Positions 1 to 5,387 of a stretch of 5,698 bases of DNA are shown here, in pieces. Location: positions 11,177-16,874 of the forward strand of contig DIVU01000047.1 in the NCBI GenBank assembly GCA_002423365.1. Direction: 5' to 3'. The notes beneath the pieces were generated by a model, which was not told the DNA's origin, made no database searches, and was given only the letters and a program-made list of their open reading frames with translations. The translations under genes were made by a program, and so were the position numbers. Positions within the stretch are counted from its first letter, which is position 1. Each line of letters opens with the position of its first letter. The DNA comes from Desulfuromonadaceae bacterium UBA6124. GTDB lineage: Bacteria > Desulfobacterota > Desulfuromonadia > Desulfuromonadales > Trichloromonadaceae.

Positions 1-217
1 GATGGTTGCCGTCCTTGTGATGGACGGTCAACAGCTGCAGGCTGTCGGCCTCGAACTCCCGGCCGCACTTGGCGCAGATCCAGCCATGCAGCTTGAGGGA
101 TTTTTCCCGGTAACTGGTACCGGCCTCCATCTCGCCCTTCATCTTGCGCACCAGCGCATCGGCCTCTTCTTGCGTCTTGACCGTCACCGGCTTGCGTGGT
201 CGAAAGCTTTTGACCAT
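1..217 (-). CDS. YajD-like HNH-domain protein, N-terminal part (runs off left edge)
   Basis: Reading the minus strand from the ATG at 217 gives 72 residues before the window edge. The protein has a basic N-terminus (MVKSFRPRKPVTVK), a helical acidic/basic stretch, then SYREKSLKLHGWICAKCGREF and LLTVHHKDGNH. This order closely matches, from memory, the E. coli YajD family: a SxYREKAL-like stretch, a CxxC zinc knuckle (here C48 and C51) and the first half of the HNH motif (HH at 66-67, D69, N71). The second half (expected N..LC..CH) lies off the window. The start is fixed by a strong Shine-Dalgarno, AGGAGG on the minus strand at 227-232, 9 nt from the ATG. It sits 16 bp downstream of the acyl-CoA ligase stop, so the two are probably co-transcribed. 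HNH proteins are usually metal-dependent nucleases, but the role of YajD proteins is not well established. The assignment to the family is firm; the activity is inferred. Confidence 0.85.
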   Translation of the reverse strand, partial: MVKSFRPRKPVTVKTQEEADALVRKMKGEMEAGTSYREKSLKLHGWICAKCGREFEADSLQLLTVHHKDGNH

Positions 218-233
218 CCCGAAGACCCTCCTC

Positions 234-1880
234 TTACAGATATTTTTCCCGCAACGCCACCTTGTTGACCTTGCCGACGCTGGTCTTGTCGATTGCCTCG
301 ACAAAACGCACCTTAAGCAGCACCACTTGTTTGGAGATCATCCCCTTTTCGGTATATTCCTTGACGAAGTTCAGTATCCCCTTTTCCGCCGCTTTTTCCT
401 CCCCCTCTTCCCGGCGCACGACCAGGGCCAGGGGACGTTCCCCCCAACGGTCGTCGGGCTGACCAATTACCGCCACCTCGGCCACCGCCGGACAGTGGGC
501 GATGATGTCCTCCAGTTCGAGGGTGGAAATCCATTCGCCACCGATTTTGATGACATCCTTGGTGCGGTCGGTGATTTTCACATAGCCCCGGGCATCGATA
601 TTGGCCACGTCGCTGGTGTGCAACCAGCCCCCGTCCCAGAGTTTTTCCGAGGCGCGATGATCCTTGAGATAGCCCTGGGTCAGCCAGGGGCTCCGCACTA
701 CGATCTCGCCCGAGGAACGGCCGTCGTGGCGAACATCCCGGCCCTGTTCATTGACCACCCGCAATTGCACCAAGGGCAGCGGCACTCCGGTTTTACAGCG
801 GATGGCGGCTTGTTCTTCGGCCGAAAGGTCGAACATCTCCGGCGTCAAATGGGCCAGGGTGAGGATGGGACAGGTTTCCGACATGCCGTAACCGGTAAAG
901 ATATCGATGCGTTTGCGCATGGCCTCGAGACACAGAGCTCTAGAGAGACCGGCCCCGCCGATGATGACCTTCCACCGGGAAAGGTCGATTTTTTCCGCGA
1001 GGGGGGACTTGAGCAGCATGTGCAGGATGGTCGGCACGCAGTGGGAAAAGGTGACCTGCTCCCGGTCGATGAGTTCAAGCAGATGGTCGGGAACGTAGCG
1101 GCCGGGATAGACCTGCTTGAGTCCCATCAGGGTCGCGGCATAGGGCAGGCCCCAGGCGTGAACATGAAACATCGGGGTGATCGGCATATAGACATCCTGA
1201 CGATGCAGGCGCCCTTGGGCGAGGGGTGTAGCCAGGGCCGCCACCACGCCGAGGGTATGCAGCACCAGTTGCCGGTGACTGAAATAGACCCCCTTCGGCA
1301 GACCGGTGGTCCCGGTGGTGTAGAAGGTCGTGGCGCGGGTGTTCTCGTCAAAATCGGGGAATTCGAAATGGGTATCCGCCTCGGCGAGCAGCGCTTCGTA
1401 TTCCCCGCCGAAACGGATGGATGACTGCGGCGGCTGTGCTTCGTCGTTGAGCAGCACATAGCCTTTCAGTGTATCGATCCGCCCTTTGATCTGATCGAGA
1501 ATTGGCAGGAAATCGCTGTTGATCAGCAGCACATCATCCTCGGCGTGATCGATGGTATAGAGAATCTGCTCGGGGGAGAGGCGGACGTTGATGGTGTGCA
1601 GCACGGCGCCGAGCATGGGGACGGCGAAGAAGCACTCCAGATAACGGTGGCTGTCGTAATCCATTACCGCCACCGTATCCCCGGCCTTGACCCCCATGCG
1701 GGTGAGGGCGTTGGCCAGTCGACAGATGCGTTCGCGCAGTGTAAGGTAATTGCCGCGCCACTGGTCGCGATAGACGATCTCCTGTTCGGGATTGTTCGCC
1801 AGGGGGGCATACAGTAGCTGTTTGATGAGCAGTTGATAGGAATGAGCCGAATCGGTGCGAGGGATCAGGCTGTCGGGCAT
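234..1880 (-). CDS. AMP-forming fatty-acyl-CoA ligase (AlkK/DmdB-type)
   Basis: A 548-residue enzyme of the ANL superfamily, expected to activate a carboxylic acid (probably a medium- or long-chain fatty acid) with ATP to an acyl-adenylate and transfer it to coenzyme A in the cytoplasm. The ATP/phosphate loop YTTGTTGLPKG is at 187-197, GYGMSET at 330-336, SGEIVVR at 390-396, the ribose-binding Asp in HTSD at 424, DRTKDVIKIGGEWIS at 438-452, and the catalytic adenylation lysine is K537 in KTSVGK. All core motifs are intact and the length is normal. The segment PMFHVHAWGLPYA at 236-248 resembles medium-chain AlkK-like and DmdB-like ligases more than E. coli FadD, but chain-length preference cannot be read from sequence. 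The frame stays open upstream to 2033, but the ATG at 1880 is chosen because GGAGGT lies 7 nt upstream and the protein aligns with the family from there. The downstream partner is the YajD-like gene. Confidence 0.93.
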   Translation of the reverse strand: MPDSLIPRTDSAHSYQLLIKQLLYAPLANNPEQEIVYRDQWRGNYLTLRERICRLANALTRMGVKAGDTVAVMDYDSHRYLECFFAVPMLGAVLHTINVRLSPEQILYTIDHAEDDVLLINSDFLPILDQIKGRIDTLKGYVLLNDEAQPPQSSIRFGGEYEALLAEADTHFEFPDFDENTRATTFYTTGTTGLPKGVYFSHRQLVLHTLGVVAALATPLAQGRLHRQDVYMPITPMFHVHAWGLPYAATLMGLKQVYPGRYVPDHLLELIDREQVTFSHCVPTILHMLLKSPLAEKIDLSRWKVIIGGAGLSRALCLEAMRKRIDIFTGYGMSETCPILTLAHLTPEMFDLSAEEQAAIRCKTGVPLPLVQLRVVNEQGRDVRHDGRSSGEIVVRSPWLTQGYLKDHRASEKLWDGGWLHTSDVANIDARGYVKITDRTKDVIKIGGEWISTLELEDIIAHCPAVAEVAVIGQPDDRWGERPLALVVRREEGEEKAAEKGILNFVKEYTEKGMISKQVVLLKVRFVEAIDKTSVGKVNKVALREKYL

Positions 1881-2050
1881 GAGAACGACCTCCGTCGATG
1901 GGATGGATATATTCCGGATACGAAACAGGTCGGCAGAATAACATCGGCAATGACCGACGGAAACAAAAAATCCCTGCCAATTATGTCCCGACGTAAACCC
2001 TTCCGCCCGCGCGGGAACCCCCTCCGGCGCCAAAAATCCAGGAGAATCCC

Positions 2051-2671
2051 ATGTTTTTTCGTCTGTTCACCGGCTTTGCACTGCTGCTGACCCTGAGCAT
2101 TTCCGGCGCCTGCACCCTGCGTCCGGCGTCGCTCGCCGCCCTCCCTCCCACGATCGAACGGATCGCCCTGCTGCCGGTCTTCTTCTCTGGACGCGCCAAG
2201 GACCGGTACATGGAGCATCGTGCCGGCCAGGAAATCCTCTGGCAGACCAAACGCCTGCTGGAGATTCGGGGCTATCGGGTGGTCACCGTGGCCGACCCGA
2301 GCGGCGGCGGCTGGCTCGCCCCTTTCCGTCCCGAGCTGACCGGCCCCGGCTACTTCCTTGACCTCGCCCCGGAAGAAGCCGACGCCGTGCTGCTGATCCG
2401 GGTCGAACATTTCCTCGATGGCGCCCTGCATGGTGGGGGCAACTCCGGAAGTCTCGGCGGCGGTGGGGAGGAACTGGAAATCCACGCCACCGCCGAAATC
2501 ATCGACCGGCGTAGCGGCGCCCTCCTCTACAGCCGCTACGGCATCGGCCGTTCCCTCGGCGCGGCCCTCGCCGGCGTCCATGAAATGCGTGCCGCCGGCG
2601 ATCTCGCCCAAGCCCTTTTTTATCCCCTGGCCAATCGCGGCGCCGTGCCGAAAATGGCGAACGATCAGTAA
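2051..2671 (+). CDS. Predicted outer-membrane lipoprotein of unassigned family
   Basis: A 206-residue protein with a lipoprotein signal peptide: short basic start (MFFR), hydrophobic core at about 5-17, and a lipobox-like SGAC with the lipidated cysteine at C21. The box satisfies the general lipobox rules although Ser at -3 is not the commonest residue. Thr at +2 favours the outer membrane. The mature part starts with IERIALLPVFF (36-45), then RGYRVVTV (73-80), ADAVLLIRVEHF (110-121), a glycine-rich loop (128-139) and LEIHATAEIIDRRSGALLYSRY (142-163). This alternating strand/helix layout (an ALLPV strand, a GYxVV strand, an ADAVLxIxV strand, a DxRxGxLLYS strand) recalls DUF799/GNA1162-like and other periplasmic alpha/beta lipoproteins. 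I cannot confirm that family. The start is supported by AGGAG about 6 nt upstream at 2040-2044. It is transcribed divergently from the acyl-CoA ligase, and a membrane-protein gene follows 65 bp downstream. Function is unknown. Confidence 0.78.
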   Translation: MFFRLFTGFALLLTLSISGACTLRPASLAALPPTIERIALLPVFFSGRAKDRYMEHRAGQEILWQTKRLLEIRGYRVVTVADPSGGGWLAPFRPELTGPGYFLDLAPEEADAVLLIRVEHFLDGALHGGGNSGSLGGGGEELEIHATAEIIDRRSGALLYSRYGIGRSLGAALAGVHEMRAAGDLAQALFYPLANRGAVPKMANDQ

Positions 2672-2674
2672 GTA

Positions 2675-2704
2675 TTGGACCGAAGAGGGATATCCGGGTA
2701 TAAT
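2675..2704 (+). promoter_or_regulatory. Candidate sigma-70 promoter for the membrane-protein gene
   Basis: A perfect -10 hexamer, TATAAT, is at 2699-2704. TTGGAC at 2675-2680 lies 18 bp upstream and matches the first three bases of the -35 consensus. Transcription would start near 2711, leaving a leader of about 26 nt before the ATG at 2737. The site lies just past the stop codon of the lipoprotein gene, so the membrane-protein gene can probably be expressed separately from it. A weak -35 is the main doubt. Confidence 0.55.
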
Positions 2705-2736
2705 TCCCCAACTTTTCCCCCTCGGACAGGTTTTTT

Positions 2737-3294
2737 ATGAAACTGCGCGCGATTCTCTTTGGTCTCTTCGTCGGTGGCCATGCCCTCCTGCCCCTGCTGG
2801 ATCTGGAACGACTTTCCCGCATGGTCGCCGGCTCCGTCTACTGGCCGCTGCAAGTCCTCGCCTGGATCAAGCTGCCGGTCTTTGCCGCACCGGTGGTCAA
2901 CGGCTGGGCCGCGCCCTCCTTTTACGGATGGTTTGTCATCCTCACCCTCTGGGGCACCCTCTGGTGGCTGCTGGCCGGCATCCTCGCCCAGCCTTTTCGC
3001 GAAACCACCGACCCAACTCCGACATCGACCCGCGAAGGCAATCCGCTCTTTCGCCTCGTCGCCAACACCCTGGTCAACGGCACCGCTCTGCTCCTCTACG
3101 GCATCGGCCTCGCCGCCCCCCTGACCCCGGCGGTGGGACGCGCGACCTTTGTGGAAATCCTGCTGCTGGTCGGCCTCCCCTGCGCCCTGCTGGTGGTCTG
3201 TGCCGGCAAAGCCAAAAAACTGGTGAATAAAACCTTCTTCCTGCTGCAAAGCGTGATTCTGGTCGGCTCCGCCATCTATTTCATCTATTTCTGA
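2737..3294 (+). CDS. Small multi-pass inner-membrane protein, unknown function
   Basis: A 185-residue, strongly hydrophobic protein. Likely membrane segments are at about 5-21, 62-84 (the rich aromatic stretch around WFVILTLWGTLWWLLAG), 108-128, 137-157 and 166-184. A further, less certain hydrophobic stretch lies at 33-52. A proline/threonine-rich polar loop (about 87-104) separates the N- and C-terminal halves, and a basic stretch (GKAKKLVNK, 157-165) lies before the last helix, probably on the cytoplasmic side. I do not recognise a named family or any catalytic motif. The start is the ATG at 2737 with only a weak AGG-type ribosome site at 2728-2730; a perfect -10 box lies just upstream. 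The gene follows the lipoprotein gene on the same strand and is ended by the strong hairpin terminator. The pair may form an envelope-related unit, but that is inference from adjacency only. Confidence 0.8.
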   Translation: MKLRAILFGLFVGGHALLPLLDLERLSRMVAGSVYWPLQVLAWIKLPVFAAPVVNGWAAPSFYGWFVILTLWGTLWWLLAGILAQPFRETTDPTPTSTREGNPLFRLVANTLVNGTALLLYGIGLAAPLTPAVGRATFVEILLLVGLPCALLVVCAGKAKKLVNKTFFLLQSVILVGSAIYFIYF

Positions 3295-3310
3295 ACAACA
3301 TTCGTACCGC

Positions 3311-3363
3311 GAATAAAAAACGGGGACCCGCGGCATTAAAGCCCGGATCCCCGTTTTTTATTC
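3311..3363. terminator. Strong bidirectional rho-independent terminator
   Basis: The arms at 3311-3330 and 3344-3363 are complementary over 20 bases with a single mismatch (C3327 opposite A3347). The stem continues inward as GGC (3332-3334) with GCC (3341-3343), a bulged C at 3331, and a six-base loop ATTAAA. The GC-rich core is flanked by AAAAAA on the left and TTTTTT on the right, so an RNA from either strand has a hairpin followed by a U-run. It sits between the convergent membrane-protein gene (stop at 3294) and the Cys-tailed gene (stop at 3383), and should end both units. Confidence 0.95.
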
Positions 3364-3382
3364 GGCAGGTAAAGAAGCTCGA

Positions 3383-3775
3383 TCAGCAGCCGCAACCGCA
3401 GTTGTGGCAGACTGTTTTATTATGATCCTCGGGCTCAATGGTTTCCGGAGCGAAGGCAACCCGGTTGATCCCGCGCTTGAGATCCTCGATCAGATCGCGA
3501 TTGGGACTGGTGCCGATGATGTGGCCCAGGCAGAGATTGACGAAGCCGTCGCGGGGGGAGCGGAGCCGAATCGAATTCAAGATGTCGCCGTAACCGTTGA
3601 TGACGATGACCATTTCCGGCTCTTCGTGATGGCGCAAGGTCACGCCGCAACGGGCCAGTTCCTCTTGCGCGCCGGCGAGGAAATCGGCTATGGCGCCCTC
3701 GTCGACCTGAAAGTTCCAGTCCTCGCGCGGATTGTAGCGCCCATAGAAAACCACGGTGAGCTCTTTGTTATCCAT
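3383..3775 (-). CDS. Small hypothetical protein with Cys-rich CHNCGCGC C-terminus
   Basis: A 130-residue soluble protein with no signal peptide or membrane segment. It begins MDNKELTVVFYGRYNPREDW, has a probable helix at 27-42 (IADFLAGAQEELARCG), strands at 53-60 (EMVIVING) and near 66-72, a helix at 94-103 (DLIEDLKRGI), then an acidic linker and a terminal CHNCGCGC (123-130) whose cysteines are C123, C126, C128 and C130. C43 and C82 are the other cysteines. The clustered tail suggests metal or iron-sulfur binding or thiol chemistry, but no known motif is matched exactly and I do not recognise the family. The start is supported by GGGAGG a few bases upstream on the minus strand. It lies 36 bp downstream of the Sua5/YciO-like gene on the same strand, before a strong terminator, so it is probably the last gene of that operon. 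Function is unknown. Confidence 0.85.
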   Translation of the reverse strand: MDNKELTVVFYGRYNPREDWNFQVDEGAIADFLAGAQEELARCGVTLRHHEEPEMVIVINGYGDILNSIRLRSPRDGFVNLCLGHIIGTSPNRDLIEDLKRGINRVAFAPETIEPEDHNKTVCHNCGCGC

Positions 3776-3811
3776 TCAATCCTCCCGGTTCAGGGGACGA
3801 AAAACCAGCCG

Positions 3812-4426
3812 TTACAATTGATGTATCCAGGAAAGATCTCCGCTCCCCTCGCGCAGGACTTCCACCTGATCACCGATCAGGCTGATGACCGTCGACGGAT
3901 TCCCCAAGCGGATGCCGCCATCGACCACCAGGTCGAGCTGCCGCCCCAAGGAATCATGGATCAGGGACGGATCGCCGAGCGGTTCTTCCCCGGAGAGATT
4001 GGCACTGGTCGTCACCAGCGGATGGCCAAGTTCCCGCACGATGGCCAGGGCGATGTTGTCGTCGGGAATACGGATGCCGACGGTCTTCTGCTTGGTGGTC
4101 AGGGTATCGGGAACGATGCGGGTCGCATCCAGAACGAACGTGTAGGGACCGGGAAGATTGCGCTTTAAGGTGCGAAAAGCGAAATTGCTGACCTGGGCGT
4201 AGTTGGCGACATCGGAGAGGTCGGCGCAGATGAAGGAAAAGGGCTTGCGGGGGTCGCGCTGCTTGATCTGGTAAATCTGCTTGACCCCTTTTTTATTGAA
4301 GATGTCGCAGCCGATACCATAGGTGGTGTCGGTGGGATAGACGATCACCCCCCCCTCGCGGAGACATTCGACGACCCGAGTAATGAGACGTTTCTGCGGG
4401 TTTTCGGGATTGATGGCCAGAATCAC
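3812..4426 (-). CDS. Sua5/YciO/YrdC/YwlC-family protein, probable threonylcarbamoyl-AMP synthase
   Basis: A 204-residue single-domain YrdC-fold protein. Active members make L-threonylcarbamoyl-AMP from threonine, bicarbonate and ATP for the t6A37 modification of ANN-decoding tRNAs. Visible motifs are YPTDTTYGIGC (30-40), the KxR motif in IKQRDPRKP (K55, R57, plus K61), LPGPYTFVL (91-99), GIRIP (117-121), the SxN motif in TSANLSG (S141, N143), NPSTV (176-180) and REGSG (192-196). The overall length and the N-terminus (INPENPQKRLI) are YciO-like, but the SAN motif typical of active TsaC/Sua5 is present, so catalysis is likely. There is no C-terminal Sua5 domain. The start is GTG at 4426, chosen because GAGGAG lies 6 nt upstream. 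It is followed 36 bp later by the Cys-tailed protein and preceded by its own candidate promoter. Whether it is the main TCA synthase of the cell or a YciO paralogue cannot be told from this window. Confidence 0.9.
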   Translation of the reverse strand: MILAINPENPQKRLITRVVECLREGGVIVYPTDTTYGIGCDIFNKKGVKQIYQIKQRDPRKPFSFICADLSDVANYAQVSNFAFRTLKRNLPGPYTFVLDATRIVPDTLTTKQKTVGIRIPDDNIALAIVRELGHPLVTTSANLSGEEPLGDPSLIHDSLGRQLDLVVDGGIRLGNPSTVISLIGDQVEVLREGSGDLSWIHQL

Positions 4427-4475
4427 AGGAAACTCCTCGCGACGGACAATCTGAATGGTCTTTTACCGGGCCAGA

Positions 4476-4484
4476 ATCATAGCA
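4476..4484 (-). promoter_or_regulatory. Candidate extended -10 promoter for the Sua5/YciO-like gene
   Basis: Read on the minus strand, TGC followed by TATGAT gives an extended -10 element (TGnTATnAT-like, one mismatch from TATAAT). The -35 position (about 4499-4504, TTTTTC on the minus strand) is poor, which an extended -10 can compensate. Transcription would begin near 4469 and give a leader of roughly 43 nt before the GTG at 4426. A perfect 6-bp inverted repeat, CCGGGC at 4466-4471 and GCCCGG at 4488-4493, brackets the element with 22 bp between equivalent positions, as an operator might. Confidence 0.45.
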
Positions 4485-4553
4485 CAAGCCCGGCACGGGA
4501 AAAAGAGCTAAGATGGCCAACCAACCACGAAGAGCAAGAGCCTTGAGCGGAAA

Positions 4554-4820
4554 TCAGAGCAGATAATTCAGCCGCGGAACTTCTTTGAGAGCGGCATAGA
4601 TTCCGTGCAACTGCTGGAGATTGTGAAGTCGCACCAGCACTGAAACGGATTGGTGGCGGCCGTCGCTGCTGAGCCGAACCTTCATGGCATCGCCGGCCAC
4701 GGGAGTCACCGAGGCGACCGCCAGGCGTACCGCCGCGAAGAATTCGCCGTCGTTGGGACCGAAGGCCTTGAAAATATGATCACAAGGGAATTGGATCTCG
4801 ACGGCGCTAGGGGTTGTCAT
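4554..4820 (-). CDS. DUF493 / YbeD-like small protein
   Basis: An 88-residue protein read from the ATG at 4820. It resembles the DUF493 (YbeD) family of small ferredoxin-like alpha/beta proteins: FPCDHIFKAFG near the N-terminus, a FFAAVRLAVASV helix, a MKVRLSSDGRHQSVSVLV strand pair where the G-xHxSVSV pattern (54-61) is the family hallmark, a helix (QQLHGIYAALKE) and a final hydrophobic VPRLNYLL. Length matches the family. The frame is open for 11 more residues upstream (to 4853), but those lie inside dut and the ATG at 4820 has a GGGGGT-type ribosome site in front of it. The start overlaps the end of dut by 14 nt, which points to translational coupling. The family has been proposed to have a regulatory role, possibly near lipoic acid metabolism in enterobacteria by gene position; no function can be assigned here. 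Confidence 0.82.
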   Translation of the reverse strand: MTTPSAVEIQFPCDHIFKAFGPNDGEFFAAVRLAVASVTPVAGDAMKVRLSSDGRHQSVSVLVRLHNLQQLHGIYAALKEVPRLNYLL

Positions 4821-5265
4821 CAGCGACCCCCGTATGGCCGAACCCGCCGGCATCGCGCGCGGTCGCGGACAGTTCCGAAACTTCGCGCAACAGCGCCCGG
4901 CACACCGGCGCGATCAGAAGCTGCGCGATCCGGTCGCCATCAGCGATACGCACGGCATCCTGGCCGTGATTGATGAGGATCACGCTGAATTCCCCCCGAT
5001 AATCGGCATCGATGGTCCCGGGGCTGTTGACCAGCGTGAGCCCCTGCTTGAGTGCCAGTCCGGAGCGAGGGCGTACCTGCCCCTCAAAGCCCGGCGGGAT
5101 GGCCAGGGCCAGGCCGGTGGGAATCAGCGCCCGCGCCCCCGGCAAAAGGGTCAGCGGGGCGTCGAGACAGGCGTGAACATCCATGCCCGCCGCATCCTCG
5201 GTCATGTAGCGGGGAAGTCGCGCCTGCGCGCGCACGCGGCATATTTCCACCGGAATTTCAACCAT
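4807..5265 (-). CDS. dut: Deoxyuridine 5'-triphosphate nucleotidohydrolase (dUTPase)
   Basis: A 152-residue trimeric-type dUTPase that hydrolyses dUTP to dUMP and pyrophosphate, keeping uracil out of DNA and supplying dUMP for thymidylate synthesis. All five motifs are present: AAGMDVHA (25-32), RPRSGLALK (65-73), NSPGTIDADYRGEF (80-93, with the catalytic-water Asp at 86 and the base-stacking Tyr at 89), GDRIAQLLI (110-118), and the C-terminal lid DAGGFGHTG (138-146). The frame extends upstream to 5469 into pnp, but the start at 5265 is chosen because GGAAGG lies just upstream and the protein begins as the family does (MVEIPVEICR). It follows pnp after a 122-bp gap containing two hairpins, and its last 14 nt overlap the DUF493 gene. 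Confidence 0.97.
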   Translation of the reverse strand: MVEIPVEICRVRAQARLPRYMTEDAAGMDVHACLDAPLTLLPGARALIPTGLALAIPPGFEGQVRPRSGLALKQGLTLVNSPGTIDADYRGEFSVILINHGQDAVRIADGDRIAQLLIAPVCRALLREVSELSATARDAGGFGHTGVADDNP

Positions 5266-5300
5266 GACATCCTTCCAAATTGAACGACTCGCCACCCGGC

Positions 5301-5349
5301 AACCGGAAGGCCGGGGACCACGAAATGCGCCCCCGGCCTGTGTCCGGTT
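5301..5349. repeat. Long GC-rich hairpin in the pnp-dut spacer
   Basis: Inverted arms AACCGGA (5301-5307) and TCCGGTT (5343-5349) enclose AGGCCGGGG (5308-5316) and CCCCGGCCT (5331-5339). Together they make a 16-bp stem with one 3-nt bulge (5340-5342) and a 14-nt loop. It is downstream of the pnp stop and ends 35 bp before the dut start. On the minus strand no U-run follows, so it is not a standard intrinsic terminator. It could be an RNA-processing or stabilising stem, an attenuating structure, or a genomic REP-like repeat. Confidence 0.75.
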
Positions 5350-5351
5350 CA

Positions 5352-5370
5352 CCCTGTGACAGAGACAGGG
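5352..5370. other. Small hairpin just after the pnp stop
   Basis: CCCTGT at 5352-5357 and ACAGGG at 5365-5370 form a perfect 6-bp stem with a 7-nt loop. It lies 17 bp after the pnp stop codon on the minus strand and abuts the larger hairpin at 5301-5349, so an RNA from pnp to dut would carry two adjacent stem-loops. No U-tract follows. Confidence 0.5.
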
Positions 5371-5387
5371 GTATGTGGGAATAAATC

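Noticed and set aside
144..1424. A 426-codon plus-strand open frame opposite the acyl-CoA ligase
   Set aside because: It is antisense to a gene with all ANL motifs intact, has no ribosome site or recognisable domain, and its His/Gly/Asp-rich composition is that of a complementary-frame shadow in GC-rich DNA.
2006..2015. Perfect palindrome CCCGCGCGGG upstream of the lipoprotein gene
   Set aside because: It is short and made of GC only in GC-rich DNA, with no T-tract or partner site, so chance is a sufficient explanation.
1881..2033. N-terminal extension of the acyl-CoA ligase to 2033
   Set aside because: The extra 51 residues are unlike the family, and GGAGGT precedes the ATG at 1880.
1881..2050. 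Promoters in the divergent spacer, including a sigma-54-like TGGCAGG on the minus strand
   Set aside because: The sigma-54 candidate lacks the GC at -12, and no sigma-70 pair with good spacing was found in either direction. A promoter must exist here, but I cannot place it. A TCGGCA direct repeat (1930-1935 and 1944-1949) and a GTCGG/CCGAC pair (1929-1933 and 1954-1958) were seen but are too short to call.
1865..2611. A 248-codon minus-strand open frame across the lipoprotein gene and divergent spacer
   Set aside because: It overlaps the lipoprotein gene, which has a signal peptide and ribosome site, and the acyl-CoA ligase start. Its Gly/Ala/Glu-rich translation shows no domain.
3404..4168. 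A 254-codon plus-strand open frame opposite the Cys-tailed and Sua5-like genes
   Set aside because: It spans two well-supported minus-strand genes and their spacer, and has low-complexity antisense-type composition.
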